Of a stretch of DNA of 64,000 bases, positions 57,185 to 64,000 are shown one piece after another. The stretch is from Neobacillus niacini (lineage in GTDB: Bacteria; Bacillota; Bacilli; Bacillales; Cytobacillaceae): positions 333,326 to 397,325 of the forward strand of contig NZ_JACWFG010000002.1 in assembly GCF_019749295.1 (NCBI RefSeq). Reading direction: 5' to 3'. Within the stretch, counting starts at the first letter, position 1. Each line of letters begins with the position of its first letter. The notes under the pieces are model-generated. The model worked only from the letters and a program-made list of their open reading frames with translations. It had not been told where the DNA came from and did not search any database. Both the position numbers and the translations under genes were made by a program.

Positions 57185-59053
57185 ATGAAGAAATGGGTTC
57201 CAATTGCCTCTGGTTTACTTGCAGGCTTTGTTGCAGCAACGATTACATTCGCTGATTTTTCAAAGAGTACAAACAATCAAGTTGCTTCTGGCAATACCAA
57301 AAGCGATGCTGAAAAAGTTTATGTACCATTCGGTGAAAAAGATGATTATTACCTTTTTGCATCAGGCGGCCACTCCGGTCAAATGTTTATCTACGGTGTT
57401 CCATCTATGCGTCATATTCGAACAGTTCCGGTATTTTCACCAGACTCAGCAACAGGATATGGCTTTGATGAGCATACGAAAAAATTGATGGGTGATTACA
57501 ATTGGGGAGACCTTCATCACCCGGCATTCTCGGAAACCAATGGTGACTATGACGGTAAATATATGTTTGCCACTGATGTCGGAAACAGCCGTGCAGCAGC
57601 AATGGATTTAGAAACATTTACTGTAAAAGACATTATTAATGTTCCAAATACAAGCGGACCGCACTGTGCGGCGTTCGTTACCGAAAACACAGAGTATATG
57701 TTCCTGCCAACTCGCTTTGCGGTTCCAATTGGCTCTGAATACAAGTCATTGGACGAATACAGCCAGCAGTACCGCGGTGTAATGTCAGCCGTAACGTTCG
57801 ACCAAGACAAAGACAAACTTAATGTAGCTTACCAGGTTGCTCTTCCGCCGTGGTCATATGATTTATCTGACGCTGGTAAAAAGGAATCTGGCGATTGGGC
57901 AGTTATGACAACGTACAATACAGAAGAAGCCACAACAAACCTTGAAATTAACGCATCACAAGCTGACCGTGACTTCATTGTTCTTTTTAACTGGAAAGAG
58001 CTTGAGAAAATGGTTGCAGATGGACAATATGATGAAGTAACCGGTCAAAAAATGATTTTCCCTGAAAAACATAAAGGCGGTATTTACCTTGTTCCTGTAG
58101 CAAAATCACCACACGGTGTTGACGTAACGCCGGATGGAAAGCACTTTATTGCTTCTGGAAAACTTGCACCATCCATGACCGTTTTCTCTTTTGAAAAAGC
58201 ATTTGAAGCTGTGAAAAACCAAGAATTCTCTGGCGAACGTAACGGTATTCCCATCTTAAAGTATGAATCTGTAATGGAAAGAGAAGTTAACCCTGAAAAC
58301 GCACTTGGACCGCTTCACACTCAATTTGATGACAAGGGAATGGCTTATACCACCATGTTCATTTCTTCTGAAATCGTGAAATGGGATCCAAAAACGGGCG
58401 AAACACTAGATCGTGTACCGGTTCAATATTCTCCAGGACACTCTGTAGCAGCTGAAGGTGATACGGTTGCACCAGACGGAAAATGGCTGATTGCCTTAAA
58501 CAAAATTGCTAAAGACAGCTATTTATCTGTTGGACCATCACATCCAGAGTCTATGCAATTAATTGATATCAGCGGCAAAATGAAGGTAATCCAATCTTCA
58601 CCAGTTAACCCAGAGCCGCACTACGCGCAAATTATTAAGGCAGATAAGATTAAAACGATTGAAGTGTATCCGAAGGATGAGAACAATAAGCTAGCCACTT
58701 ATAAGCAAGATGAGGCTAGAATTGAACGCAATGGTAACGAAGTTCATGTCTACGGTATTGCCATGCGCTCGAAGTTCATCTTTGACGCAAAAGCTAAACG
58801 TCCTGATGTGATTGAAGTCAATCAAGGAGATAAGGTGTTTATCCACTTAACCAATACGGATTTTGATGAGGATATTACCCATGGATTTGCCATCAACCAA
58901 TATGACTTGAACATTGAAGTTCAGCCTGGTCAAACCAATACAATTGAATTTACTGCAGACAAAGCAGGTACATTCCCGCTTTACTGTACTAACTTCTGTT
59001 CCGCACTACACCAAGAAATGACCGGCTACTTCCTTGTAAAGCCTAAGAACTAA
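57185..59053 (+). CDS. nosZ: Nitrous oxide reductase, clade II
   Basis: Reduces N2O to N2. 622 residues with a Sec-type signal (residues 1-23, no twin arginine), which marks clade II. A seven-bladed propeller carries the CuZ histidines (GDLHHPAFSETNG near 100, SGPHCAAF near 157, KSPHGVDVTPDGKHF near 306, NPEPHYAQ near 478). The C-terminal cupredoxin has the CuA ligands in YCTNFCSALHQEMTGYF near 600. GGTGGTG precedes ATG. Confidence 0.96.
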   Translation: MKKWVPIASGLLAGFVAATITFADFSKSTNNQVASGNTKSDAEKVYVPFGEKDDYYLFASGGHSGQMFIYGVPSMRHIRTVPVFSPDSATGYGFDEHTKKLMGDYNWGDLHHPAFSETNGDYDGKYMFATDVGNSRAAAMDLETFTVKDIINVPNTSGPHCAAFVTENTEYMFLPTRFAVPIGSEYKSLDEYSQQYRGVMSAVTFDQDKDKLNVAYQVALPPWSYDLSDAGKKESGDWAVMTTYNTEEATTNLEINASQADRDFIVLFNWKELEKMVADGQYDEVTGQKMIFPEKHKGGIYLVPVAKSPHGVDVTPDGKHFIASGKLAPSMTVFSFEKAFEAVKNQEFSGERNGIPILKYESVMEREVNPENALGPLHTQFDDKGMAYTTMFISSEIVKWDPKTGETLDRVPVQYSPGHSVAAEGDTVAPDGKWLIALNKIAKDSYLSVGPSHPESMQLIDISGKMKVIQSSPVNPEPHYAQIIKADKIKTIEVYPKDENNKLATYKQDEARIERNGNEVHVYGIAMRSKFIFDAKAKRPDVIEVNQGDKVFIHLTNTDFDEDITHGFAINQYDLNIEVQPGQTNTIEFTADKAGTFPLYCTNFCSALHQEMTGYFLVKPKN

Positions 59054-59064
59054 AATGTGATGAT

Positions 59065-59091
59065 GGGTATCAATTGATTCAATTGATACCC
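59065..59091 (+). terminator. Hairpin between nosZ and nosB
   Basis: GGGTATCAATTGA and TCAATTGATACCC around one base, followed by TTCTCC. It may be a partial terminator or a 3' end stabiliser that keeps nosZ levels above the accessory genes. Confidence 0.6.
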
Positions 59092-59119
59092 TTCTCCGTT
59101 TAGAAAGGACTTGTTTTAG

Positions 59120-59686
59120 ATGAAAGGAAAGAAATTATCACTAGTTTCGTCCCTGCTCCTTGCACTGTCAGCGCTCTTAATTGTTGCTTCTGTCTTTTTC
59201 CCTTACTGGAAAATGGTTTTCTTTGCTCCACAATATCCAGAGGGATTAAATATTATAGTGTTTCCAAACAAGCTGGAAGGCGAAATTGATATTGTTAACG
59301 GATTAAATCACTACATTGGCATGGAAAACTTCAGTGCAGAAAATTTCCCTGAATTGAACTATCTTCTTTATATCATGATTGGGTTAGCGGTCATTACGCT
59401 CCTTACCGCCATCATACGAAAAAAAGCAATGCTTTATGGTGTTATAGGTCTCTTTGGAATTCTCGGTATCCTCGGTGTATATGATCTCAGCCGGGCACTA
59501 AAAAAATTCGGTACCAATCTAGACCCGATGGCGCCAATCAAAATCGACCCATTTGTTCCGCCCATTTTAGGGCATAATACAGTTGCCAACTTTGTCACTG
59601 AGAGTATGCTCGGATACGGAACGTATTTCTTAATTGCGGCTTTTATTTTATTACTAATTCCATTATGGAAGGATCGAAAAAGATGA
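59120..59686 (+). CDS. nosB: NosB-like membrane protein
   Basis: Membrane protein of clade II nos clusters, role not established. 188 residues with about four helices (near 8-26, 82-98, 104-122, 165-182) and an outside loop after helix 1. Context between nosZ and nosD gives the name; sequence alone would not. Confidence 0.75.
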   Translation: MKGKKLSLVSSLLLALSALLIVASVFFPYWKMVFFAPQYPEGLNIIVFPNKLEGEIDIVNGLNHYIGMENFSAENFPELNYLLYIMIGLAVITLLTAIIRKKAMLYGVIGLFGILGILGVYDLSRALKKFGTNLDPMAPIKIDPFVPPILGHNTVANFVTESMLGYGTYFLIAAFILLLIPLWKDRKR

Positions 59687-61023
59687 AAAAGCTACTGCTC
59701 TTTCTTTTCATTTTCTCTATCACTCTTGTTGTATTCCCTGAGAAAAATAGCGCTGCCGAAAACTTGCAAGCCACGATCGACAGCTTGGAAGAAGGAGCAG
59801 TTTTAAAGCTTGAGGATAAAACGTACGAGGGCAATATTGTCATCAGCAAGCCGGTGACAATACTCGGTTCAGCAAAAACAGTCATCAAAGGTGACGGGAA
59901 AGACAATGTCATCTCCATCAAGGCACCCGGCGTTACCCTAAAAAAACTGACCGTTACCAATAGCAGTATGAACCGCAACTCTGCAGAGGAGTATGCAGGG
60001 ATCAAGATTCACACAAACGGAAATGTTGTGGAACACATCAAAATTACGGATTCTTTTCATGGAATCTACTTAAGTCAAGCACACAACAATAAAATCAACA
60101 ATGTTGTGATAAAAGGCATGGGTAAAGGAGAAATTGCCGCACAGGGTAATGGTATTCATGTCTATTACTCTAATGATAACAACCTATCTCATAACAGCAT
60201 TGAGGGTACTCGTGATGGAATGTTCTTTGACTACGCAAACAACAATGAAAGCTATGAAAATAATATAAGTGATACGCGGTACGGCTTGCATTACATGTAT
60301 TCCGATGAAAACATTTTTAAGAATAATACCTTTACGATGAATACGGGCGGCGCTGCGGTCATGAATTCAAATCGTCTCTTATTAGAGGGAAATCACTTTA
60401 TTGTAAACTACGGAAATCAGTCATTCGGATTACTGCTGCTGCAAGCAAATGATAACCTCATCAAAAACAATACGTTTTATATGAATCAACGAGGTATTTA
60501 CATTGATCAAGCGACACGAAATAGCATTCAAGGCAATAAAATCTCTCAAAACCAAATTGGGATTGAACTTTGGGCAAGCTCCAATGAACAAATCTTTACG
60601 GAAAACCTGATCACTGAAAACACTATTCCCGCCGTGACAATAGGAGGAAGTGGTGAAAACAATTTCTGGAGTCATGAAGACAAAGGAAATGACTGGGGAA
60701 CTTCTTTCCCGCTCACCGATTTAAACCAGAACGGCATTGGGGACTTTCCTATAACCTATCAGTCTTCTTTATATCAACTACTTGAAGACCAAGAACTATC
60801 CTATTTGTTTTTAAAAAGTCCTGCACTCGGTATATATGAAAAAATGAATGCGGCGTTGGTGGATGAGAAAGTAATGTTTAATGACCCGCATCCACTGGCT
60901 GCTGCAAAGGGAAATACGAATCTCATACTTATAGCTGCTCTAGGGCTCACCGCAGTGCTGATTTTACTAAAAGGGAGACATTTACTATGCATTACATTTG
61001 GAAGGAATGGAAGGAAAACATAA
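59683..61023 (+). CDS. nosD: Copper/maturation protein NosD
   Basis: Exported beta-helix protein needed for NosZ copper-centre assembly. 446 residues: signal peptide (1-24), many CASH/parallel beta-helix repeats of the HNNKINN, DNNLSHNSIEG, NNNESYENN type, and a C-terminal membrane helix near 420-437. ATG 59683 overlaps the previous stop by 4 bases. Its 3' end overlaps nosY by 37 bases. Confidence 0.93.
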   Translation: MKKLLLFLFIFSITLVVFPEKNSAAENLQATIDSLEEGAVLKLEDKTYEGNIVISKPVTILGSAKTVIKGDGKDNVISIKAPGVTLKKLTVTNSSMNRNSAEEYAGIKIHTNGNVVEHIKITDSFHGIYLSQAHNNKINNVVIKGMGKGEIAAQGNGIHVYYSNDNNLSHNSIEGTRDGMFFDYANNNESYENNISDTRYGLHYMYSDENIFKNNTFTMNTGGAAVMNSNRLLLEGNHFIVNYGNQSFGLLLLQANDNLIKNNTFYMNQRGIYIDQATRNSIQGNKISQNQIGIELWASSNEQIFTENLITENTIPAVTIGGSGENNFWSHEDKGNDWGTSFPLTDLNQNGIGDFPITYQSSLYQLLEDQELSYLFLKSPALGIYEKMNAALVDEKVMFNDPHPLAAAKGNTNLILIAALGLTAVLILLKGRHLLCITFGRNGRKT

Positions 61024-61784
61024 GAGGAAAAGGATTATGGCTGGCATTAAGCATCATTGTTCTGATTTCAATCAGTATTTTGTTTCGTTCCACAGCCCTT
61101 TCATTTGATAAAGGCTTTTATGTTCTCTTAATTAATTTATTTGATACGATTATTTATTTTATCCCGATCCTTTGCTTGTTCATCGGTGCCTTTTCTATCT
61201 TTCAAGAAAAGGAACAAAAGACATTAATCATGCTGCTGACCAAGAAAGATAGCTATGCAAGTTTCTTACTTCGTAAAAGTCTAGGGCTCTATACCGTCGT
61301 GCTTGTTCCGATACTAGCTTGGTTTTTTATCTACTTACTGTTGATAAAATTTAACTTCGAGCTTGATATAAAGGCTTATTTCATCTTTATTTTGGCGATT
61401 GCAGCCATGTCACTGCTGTTCCTGCAAATGGGTGCGGCAATCGGAAGCTTTAGTACTTCTAGAATGCAGATCATTGGCTATACGATATTTGTTTGGTTTT
61501 ACTTTTTCTTCTTACATGATTTTATCCTGCTATCGTTTTTACCGGACGTTACACATGAAAATGTAAGGTTGTTTTCAATAGGTTACTTTTTAAATCCACT
61601 GCAGACAGTTCGAATGTTCTTAGAAACAGGGACGGGTGTTTATTCTATGGGTCACATGTCCCGGCTGCTCCAAGCCTTCATGTGGACAAAGCCGGCCTTC
61701 TTCCTGTTAGGAAATCTATTGTTTTGGATGATCACTTCTATTGCAACTGCGATTATTTTTCACCGTAAGGAGGGATTCGAATGA
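60987..61784 (+). CDS. nosY: ABC transporter permease NosY
   Basis: Membrane part of the NosDFY maturation complex. 265 residues, six hydrophobic helices. AAGGGAG precedes ATG 60987; it starts inside nosD and ends with a 4-base overlap into nosF, so translation is coupled. Confidence 0.9.
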   Translation: MHYIWKEWKENIRGKGLWLALSIIVLISISILFRSTALSFDKGFYVLLINLFDTIIYFIPILCLFIGAFSIFQEKEQKTLIMLLTKKDSYASFLLRKSLGLYTVVLVPILAWFFIYLLLIKFNFELDIKAYFIFILAIAAMSLLFLQMGAAIGSFSTSRMQIIGYTIFVWFYFFFLHDFILLSFLPDVTHENVRLFSIGYFLNPLQTVRMFLETGTGVYSMGHMSRLLQAFMWTKPAFFLLGNLLFWMITSIATAIIFHRKEGFE

Positions 61785-62458
61785 TTACCGTAACCAATCT
61801 AAACCAATCCTTCGGGAAAAAATTAATCCTGGAGTCTATCAATATTGAGATTAATAAGCATGAAATTTGTGCTCTTGTCGGACGGAATGGTGCAGGAAAG
61901 TCTACGTTTATTAACAGTCTTCTCGGACTGCTTCCGGTCAAACAAGGCTCGATTACGATTAATAACGTTCAGGTAACCAAGAAAAATCATGACTGGAAAA
62001 AAGCAATTGCATATCTCCCTGAAAAATTTCAGCTTTATCCCATGCTGACAGGGTTTGAGAATATTACCTTCTTTGCAGAGGCAGTGGAAAAGACGGTGGA
62101 TCAGGAACGCATTGAGAAAGCATTGAAGTCCGTAAGCTTGTGGGATGACCGCGAAATGCAGGTGAAGAAGTACTCGAAAGGCATGCTGCAGCGCCTTGGA
62201 TTAGCGATTACCCTTTATCAGGATTTCAGTATTCTGATTCTTGATGAGCCTACTAGCGGGATTGACCCGATGGGGCGAAAGGAAATACTAGATGTATTAA
62301 AATCGCTTCATGATAAAACCATCCTGCTCTCCTCCCATCATCTGGATGAAATTAGACAGGTTTGCACACATGTCGCTTATTTAAACAATGGAAAAATGGA
62401 GAAATACACCGTAGAGGAATTCTTGCAAACACATAATCTAGGAGGGATTGAATCATGA
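61781..62458 (+). CDS. nosF: ABC transporter ATPase NosF
   Basis: Energises NosDFY. 225 residues: Walker A LVGRNGAGKSTFINSLLGL near 33, signature KYSKGMLQRLGLA near 128, Walker B ILILDEPTSGIDPMGR near 150, switch His in LLSSHHLDEI. 4-base overlaps on both sides. Confidence 0.94.
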   Translation: MITVTNLNQSFGKKLILESINIEINKHEICALVGRNGAGKSTFINSLLGLLPVKQGSITINNVQVTKKNHDWKKAIAYLPEKFQLYPMLTGFENITFFAEAVEKTVDQERIEKALKSVSLWDDREMQVKKYSKGMLQRLGLAITLYQDFSILILDEPTSGIDPMGRKEILDVLKSLHDKTILLSSHHLDEIRQVCTHVAYLNNGKMEKYTVEEFLQTHNLGGIES

Positions 62459-63357
62459 AAACTGTGATGAGGCTGGCCGCACTGCTAGTTTTAGTTATCC
62501 TTGCAGGGTGCAATGCTGACCCTGAGTATAAAATTGAAGTGACGAAACCCATTTATCACCAGCCAGATAAAGAAATGCCGTTTGAAATTAAAGTAAGTGA
62601 AAAAGAGGAGGCTGCTAACGGTCTTACTGTTTCAGCAGAATTCTCCATGACCAATATGGATCATGGCACCACCGAAGTGGAGCTCACAGAAGAGGAAGAT
62701 GGCATTTATTCAGGTGCTGTGAAGCTTCCAATGACCGGGAAATATGAGATTTTCTTTACGTTAGAGAAGGATGGCAAAAAAGCTGAACAAGTACTCAACT
62801 ATGAGGTGAAGCAGCCAGAAGGCGTAGCATCCATTAATGGAGAGTGGATTACCTATGAAGATGTAGATTTTTACAAGTTTATCAATTACCTTCAGCTCGC
62901 CATTAATCGTGAAACCGATCAAAAGCGCTACACAGGCGAACAGCTGAAAGAAGCCTTATCGTATTGGGAGTCACAGGAAAAGCTGATTGAAGACCAAAAT
63001 CAATTATTAACGCAAATCATCCGTCTTCGCTCGATGGCGATGCTCGCTGAAGAAAAAGGACACACCGCGAGCGATGCCGAGGTTGAAGCTGAAATCAATA
63101 AGGTCCGAGACCAATACAACCAATTTGATTCAGCCAAAGCCATGATCAACGAATACGGAGAAGAAAAATTCTGGGAAACCGAAAAACAGCAATACCAAAT
63201 GATCGTCCTCTCCCAAAAAGTACAAAAAGACATCATCGAAAAAGTTAAAAAAGAAAACCCAGACATGGCACAACAAGAAATCAACTTCCAAGCCCAAAAA
63301 CAATACGAAGAACTACTCGTATCACAGGTAAACTCACTGGAAATAGAGATTCTTTGA
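62455..63357 (+). CDS. Lipoprotein with YtkA/FixH-like and SurA-N-like domains
   Basis: Last gene of the nos operon, 300 residues. Lipobox LAGC with Cys20. Residues about 25-115 look like a YtkA/FixH domain (SMTNMDHGTTEVELTEEEDG, YSGAVKLPMTGKYEIFF), a group linked to copper or oxidase assembly. Residues about 125-300 are helical and resemble the N-terminal part of SurA/PrsA-type chaperones (VASINGEWITYEDVDFYKF). NosL, the usual lipoprotein copper chaperone, is absent; this may replace it, by inference. Confidence 0.85.
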   Translation: MKTVMRLAALLVLVILAGCNADPEYKIEVTKPIYHQPDKEMPFEIKVSEKEEAANGLTVSAEFSMTNMDHGTTEVELTEEEDGIYSGAVKLPMTGKYEIFFTLEKDGKKAEQVLNYEVKQPEGVASINGEWITYEDVDFYKFINYLQLAINRETDQKRYTGEQLKEALSYWESQEKLIEDQNQLLTQIIRLRSMAMLAEEKGHTASDAEVEAEINKVRDQYNQFDSAKAMINEYGEEKFWETEKQQYQMIVLSQKVQKDIIEKVKKENPDMAQQEINFQAQKQYEELLVSQVNSLEIEIL

Positions 63358-63366
63358 CAGTGATAC

Positions 63367-63379
63367 GGTGACAGGCACC
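63367..63379. repeat. GGTGCCTGTCACC-family motif after the nos operon
   Basis: GGTGACAGGCACC, followed by GTTTATAC, is the same 21-base string seen on the minus strand after argS. It sits 10 bases past the last stop. Confidence 0.65.
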
Positions 63380-63390
63380 GTTTATACAAA

Positions 63391-63436
63391 ACCCACCATT
63401 TATGCAGGCCTTTTTGCATAAATGGTGGGTTTTTTA
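63391..63436. terminator. nos operon terminator
   Basis: ACCCACCATTTATGCA and TGCATAAATGGTGGGT, perfect 16 bp stem with 8-base loop, followed by TTTTTT; an A-run on the other side suits the convergent gene too. Confidence 0.95.
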
Positions 63437-63440
63437 TCTT

Positions 63441-63674
63441 TTAGTCTTCAGGTGTGTTAATAATTTTTAGGGTTTTGAAGCCGAGGTTGATTTTGTAGTT
63501 TAGGTTCCAGTTTGCGCCTTGGATTTCGATTTCGTTTTCTTGGAGGGTAAATCTGAGCATGACGTCATTGTCTTCGTCGATGATGACGTATGAGTTTTTG
63601 TTTGTAAAGATTTGATAGGTTGGATGAGCAATCAGCGTCCATCCGAATTGTAATTTATTACTTTTTGTCGTCAT
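63441..63674 (-). CDS. Small protein of unknown function
   Basis: Not recognised. 77 residues from ATG 63674 (GGTG six bases upstream), mostly beta-strand in character (YQIFTNKNSYVIIDEDNDVM, LRFTLQENEIEI, NWNLNYKINLGFKTLKII), no signal peptide or membrane helix. 21 bases past the next gene on the same strand, so possibly its partner. Confidence 0.6.
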   Translation of the reverse strand: MTTKSNKLQFGWTLIAHPTYQIFTNKNSYVIIDEDNDVMLRFTLQENEIEIQGANWNLNYKINLGFKTLKIINTPED

Positions 63675-63695
63675 TATCACACCAGCCTTTACCCG

Positions 63696-64000
63696 TTACT
63701 TCAAATTGGTTAGCAATACTCGGTACAATTTGTCATCCTTTTCATCAGGAGTTCCCCTGCCATCTGTATTGTTGCTGACAAAGTAGAAGTATTCACCATC
63801 AACAAACACATCTCGAATTCTCCCTAATCCTGTTATAACTGGACTTGTAACCACCCTGTCAAGATCAAATTCACGGACTGCATTGCCCCTTAATGTCGCT
63901 GCGTACAGCTTCCCATTATGCGCAGCCATCCCTGAAGGAGCCCATGTTTCTTCTCCAGACTGAAACAAAGGTGTCTCCATTCCAGCTTTACTTTCATTAC
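63696..64000 (-). CDS. PQQ-type sugar dehydrogenase-like protein (5' part outside window)
   Basis: Only the last 101 codons are present; the frame is open to base 64000. ETWAPSGMAAHNGKLYAATL, then GLGRIRDVFVDGEYFYFVSN and DDKLYRVLL match the C-terminal blades of glucose/sorbosone dehydrogenase-type beta-propellers. Whether it uses PQQ, and its substrate, cannot be judged. Confidence 0.75.
   Translation of the reverse strand, partial: NESKAGMETPLFQSGEETWAPSGMAAHNGKLYAATLRGNAVREFDLDRVVTSPVITGLGRIRDVFVDGEYFYFVSNNTDGRGTPDEKDDKLYRVLLTNLK

Overview
The window is ordinary chromosome from a spore-forming, denitrifying member of the Bacillaceae; the mix of genes resembles Neobacillus-like soil bacilli, though the genus is an inference. 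Gene order follows the B. subtilis ywj-ywi-ywh-ywf-ywd neighbourhood (rho, glpX, murA2, fba, spo0F, ywjG, pyrG, rpoE, then cls, uvsE, argS, speB/speE, pbpG, ywhDCB, ywgA, ywfO, rsfA, lipL, pta, hemQ, gerQ, ywdK, ywdI). Sporulation genes (spo0F, sspH, pbpG, rsfA, gerQ) and a perfect ParB/Spo0J parS site at 40306-40321 support this. That places the window in the origin-facing part of the chromosome.

Layout. 1-9.5 kb: housekeeping genes, mostly on the minus strand, ending in pyrG with a CTP-sensing attenuator and rpoE. 9.8-21.2 kb: a minus-strand acyl-CoA degradation cluster (fadF, thiolase, 3-hydroxyacyl-CoA dehydrogenase, two acyl-CoA dehydrogenases, a TetR regulator, fused isobutyryl-CoA mutase); a TetR-type operator sits inside the fadF promoter. 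21.4-40.2 kb: lipid, DNA repair, translation, polyamine, spore and haem genes. 40.4-47.2 kb: molybdenum cofactor genes (moeB-like, moaD, moaE, a MoeA-PBP fusion, moeA, mobA) and fdhE. 47.3-52.7 kb: a respiratory formate dehydrogenase (fdnI, fdnH, fdnG) plus fdhD. The catalytic subunit is a selenoprotein, with an in-frame UGA at 51253-51255 followed by a textbook bacterial SECIS hairpin. 53.1-55.4 kb: pdxK and the bacillithiol genes yojF/bshB2. 55.7-63.4 kb: fnr and a clade II nitrous oxide reductase operon (nosC, nosZ, nosB-like, nosD, nosY, nosF, and a lipoprotein in place of nosL). 63.4-64 kb: a small unknown gene and the tail of a sugar dehydrogenase-like gene.

How it works together. Formate dehydrogenase feeds electrons to quinone, and the nos system is an electron sink. 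Three Fnr-type sites (upstream of fnr, nosC and fdhD) each lie at the spacing expected for activation at -41.5, so the anaerobic module looks jointly controlled. The molybdenum cofactor genes and fdhE serve the same enzyme.

The least explained content is non-coding. (1) A 178-185 bp palindromic element occurs in five full copies plus a remnant; its stems covary between copies, and one copy lies inside the pyrG leader. (2) Five intergenic arrays of roughly 20-26 bp units (two with an exact 52 bp period) use five unrelated unit sequences. These are the best candidates for something undescribed.
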